64,000 nt of DNA from Pedobacter sp. BS3. Lineage in GTDB: Bacteria; Bacteroidota; Bacteroidia; Sphingobacteriales; Sphingobacteriaceae. Location: the NCBI RefSeq assembly GCF_008274585.1, contig NZ_VTRT01000004.1, forward strand, positions 1 through 64,000, written 5' to 3'. Made by a program: the position numbers and the translations under genes. Below are positions 62,492 to 64,000 of the stretch, piece after piece; within the stretch, counting starts at the first letter, position 1; each line of letters opens with the position of its first letter. Under the pieces are notes generated by a model, which was given only the letters and a program-made list of their open reading frames with translations, did not search any database and was not told the DNA's origin.

Positions 62492-63061
62492 TTAAGCATG
62501 CTGCTCCGCATGCACGCCTTCGGCGAATTCCTCGCACATCTTTCTGTTAAAAGCCGGTAAGTCTGCCGGAGTTCTGCTGGTAACCAGGCCGTGATCGGTC
62601 ACCACTTCCTCATCAGTCCAGGTTGCACCGGCATTAATGAGGTCTGGTTTGATCGATGGATATGAGGTTACACGACGTCCGTGCAATACATCCGCAGTAA
62701 TTAACGTTTGCGGGCCATGACAGATGGCTGCAACCGGTTTTCCACTTTCAAAAAACTCACGTACAAAGCGTACAGCATCCTCATTTAGCCGCAACTGATC
62801 CGGGTTCATTACTCCTCCCGGAAGCATTAAGCCGTCATATTCGCTGGCGCTAACTTCGGAGATATGCCGGTCTACCGGAACTTCAACAGACCAGTTGTGA
62901 TTTTTCATTGCCCTTATTTTATCCCGTTGGGGAGATACCACCTGAACGGTAGCGCCTGCCTGTTCCAGCGCTTCTTTCGGGCTGGTAAGTTCATCTTCTT
63001 CAAATCCGTTTTCAGACAGAATTGCAATTTTCTTTCCACTCAGCTTTTCCATGTTTTTCAA
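62492..63061 (-). CDS. PfpI/DJ-1 family protein (type 1 glutamine amidotransferase-like)
   Basis: The 189-residue product belongs to the PfpI/YhbO branch of the DJ-1 superfamily: KKIAILSENGFEEDELTSP with the conserved Glu, DGLMLPGG, and the nucleophile Cys in AAICHGPQ followed by His. The C-terminal TSRTPADLPAFNRKMCEEF matches the general stress protein type. Such proteins have been linked to repair of glycated proteins or to stress defence; the exact activity is not shown here. The start may be either Met1 or Met4, three codons apart. Confidence 0.93.
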   Translation of the reverse strand: MKNMEKLSGKKIAILSENGFEEDELTSPKEALEQAGATVQVVSPQRDKIRAMKNHNWSVEVPVDRHISEVSASEYDGLMLPGGVMNPDQLRLNEDAVRFVREFFESGKPVAAICHGPQTLITADVLHGRRVTSYPSIKPDLINAGATWTDEEVVTDHGLVTSRTPADLPAFNRKMCEEFAEGVHAEQHA

Positions 63062-63190
63062 TTATTAAGGTATATAGAATAATAATACAACTGCATGAAA
63101 TTTGTTTAAGGATTTATAAAATAGGAGCAATTTGGCGGTATTACTGCGCCGGAATTGTACCAATGTAACAAAAACAATATATTTGGACAA

Positions 63191-63196
63191 AGGAGG
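63191..63196 (+). promoter_or_regulatory. Strong Shine-Dalgarno sequence for purN
   Basis: AGGAGG lies seven bases before a TTG start codon. It is the clearest ribosome-binding site in a window where most genes have none, and it decides the start. Confidence 0.8.
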
Positions 63197-63203
63197 TTAA
63201 AGT

Positions 63204-63782
63204 TTGAAAAAGAGGATAGCCATATTCGCGTCGGGTTCGGGGTCTAATGCCCAAAAAATTATGGAATATTTTAAGCGGCATCATGAAGGTGAGGTTGTTA
63301 TTGTTTTAAGCAACAATCCCGATGCCTATGTATTGCAGCGTGCCGATAATTTTGAGATACCCTCGCATGTGTTCGACCGGCAAGAGTTTTATCATACCGA
63401 TAACATTGTTAACCTCCTTAAAAACCTGCAGGTTGATATTGTAGTGCTGGCCGGATTTTTATGGCTGGTTCCCGATAATCTTTTAAAAGCATATCCAAAT
63501 AAAATCATCAATATTCATCCGGCATTGTTGCCTAAATATGGCGGCAAAGGCATGTATGGCGACCATGTACATAAGGCAGTGCTGGCTAACAATGAAGAAG
63601 AAACAGGCATTACCATTCATTTTGTGAATGAAAATTTTGATGAAGGTGAGTTTATTCATCAGTCGCGATGCAAAATTGATAAAACTGACGACCTGGAAAT
63701 GGTGAAGTTTAAAATTCAGCAGTTGGAACATACGCATTACCCCAAAGTGGTGGAGTCGCTGCTGAAGAAAATGAAGAGTTAG
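63204..63782 (+). CDS. purN: Phosphoribosylglycinamide formyltransferase (purine synthesis)
   Basis: PurN transfers a formyl group from 10-formyl-tetrahydrofolate to GAR in de novo purine synthesis. The 192-residue product has the N-terminal FASGSGSN phosphate-binding loop and all three catalytic residues: Asn103 and His105 in NIHPALLPKYGGKGMYG, and Asp146 in FDEGEF. It starts at TTG, supported by an AGGAGG seven bases upstream and by the invariant N-terminal strand (KKRIAIFASGSGSN) that begins right there. It has the only strong SD and rare start I noticed in the window. Confidence 0.95.
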   Translation: MKKRIAIFASGSGSNAQKIMEYFKRHHEGEVVIVLSNNPDAYVLQRADNFEIPSHVFDRQEFYHTDNIVNLLKNLQVDIVVLAGFLWLVPDNLLKAYPNKIINIHPALLPKYGGKGMYGDHVHKAVLANNEEETGITIHFVNENFDEGEFIHQSRCKIDKTDDLEMVKFKIQQLEHTHYPKVVESLLKKMKS

Positions 63783-63924
63783 AGTCATATCAGAATAATC
63801 TACCCACTCTAAGATTACTTACCTAACAGTTACAAATTATGGAGTATTAGTAACAATAACAGTATATTTTCGTCAAATAGCCATCATAAAACAGTCACGT
63901 TATTTTAAATGTTAATCGTTTGAT

Positions 63925-63932
63925 TAATTTTG
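63925..63932 (+). promoter_or_regulatory. -7 promoter box of the gene at the window's right edge
   Basis: TAATTTTG exactly fits TAnnTTTG and lies 23 bases before the ATG at 63956. No convincing -33 box is visible. Confidence 0.4.
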
Positions 63933-63955
63933 TGACGTTAAATTTTTGTTAACAA

Positions 63956-64000
63956 ATGGCTATAAAACTTACCCCCATCGATGTAGTTGATGACATAAGT
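63956..64000 (+). CDS. 5' end of a gene continuing beyond the window
   Basis: An ATG opens 15 codons (MAIKLTPIDVVDDIS) running off the right edge without a stop. Such starts occur in cupin/JmjC-like proteins of Bacteroidota, but this is far too little to name it. Confidence 0.55.
   Translation, partial: MAIKLTPIDVVDDIS

Overview
The window looks like a chromosomal segment of a Bacteroidota bacterium, most likely Sphingobacteriaceae (Mucilaginibacter/Pedobacter-like). The evidence is two SusC/SusD pairs, type IX secretion (T9SS) C-terminal sorting domains, a FecI/FecR-type sigma/anti-sigma pair, promoters of the TAnnTTTG class and weak Shine-Dalgarno signals. The genus is inferred, not proven. 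The window opens with the 3' end of a 5S rRNA gene and its terminator. No IS transposase, phage gene, tRNA or CRISPR array was recognised.

Layout. (1) 0.2-9.4 kb: a secreted subtilase, a very large metallophosphoesterase/kinase-like/outer-membrane-barrel fusion coupled to an SdiA-regulated-type lipoprotein, and a secreted S9 peptidase. (2) 9.8-19.6 kb: an ECF sigma factor, a FecR anti-sigma factor, a SusC with an STN signalling domain, SusD, a zinc metallopeptidase lipoprotein and a DUF4302-type lipoprotein. This looks like a surface-signalled uptake locus, perhaps for peptides. (3) 19.7-26.1 kb: small membrane and barrel proteins, a long-chain acyl-CoA ligase, LpxH and prolyl oligopeptidase. 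(4) 26.3-43.0 kb: a glycan-utilisation-like locus made of a T9SS-exported sialidase-fold protein, two smaller proteins carrying the same jelly-roll-like module, SusC, SusD, two tandem DUF5017 lipoproteins, a sialate O-acetylesterase-family enzyme and a nine-repeat FG-GAP/VCBS protein. Three transcription units in this locus begin with the same ~33-bp operator-like sequence, each 59-60 bp upstream of a TAnnTTTG-type -7 box. They look like a regulon under one unidentified activator encoded elsewhere. (5) 43.2-64 kb: a YafQ-type toxin-antitoxin pair, dnaA, MazG-like pyrophosphohydrolase, two tandem PAS/LuxR regulators, a Sel1-repeat protein with an unusual 43-residue C-terminal repeat, an antitoxin with a frameshifted PIN toxin, dtd, PspC/LiaF-like envelope-stress proteins, an MlaE/MlaF-type lipid ABC transporter, a methyltransferase, msrA, a PfpI/DJ-1 protein and purN with a TTG start.

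The spaces between genes are rich in small repeats: MITE/REP-like inverted repeats, hairpins with different stems but a shared TTGTA loop, a perfect 7-bp microsatellite touching the dtd start codon, and a 35-nt AT-rich repeat carrying a promoter -7 box in front of two unrelated genes. The best candidates for undescribed biology are the shared operator regulon with its five-copy module family, the phosphoesterase/kinase-like/barrel fusion, the C-terminal domain shared by the metallopeptidase and its DUF4302 neighbour, and the repeat families that carry promoters or abut start codons.
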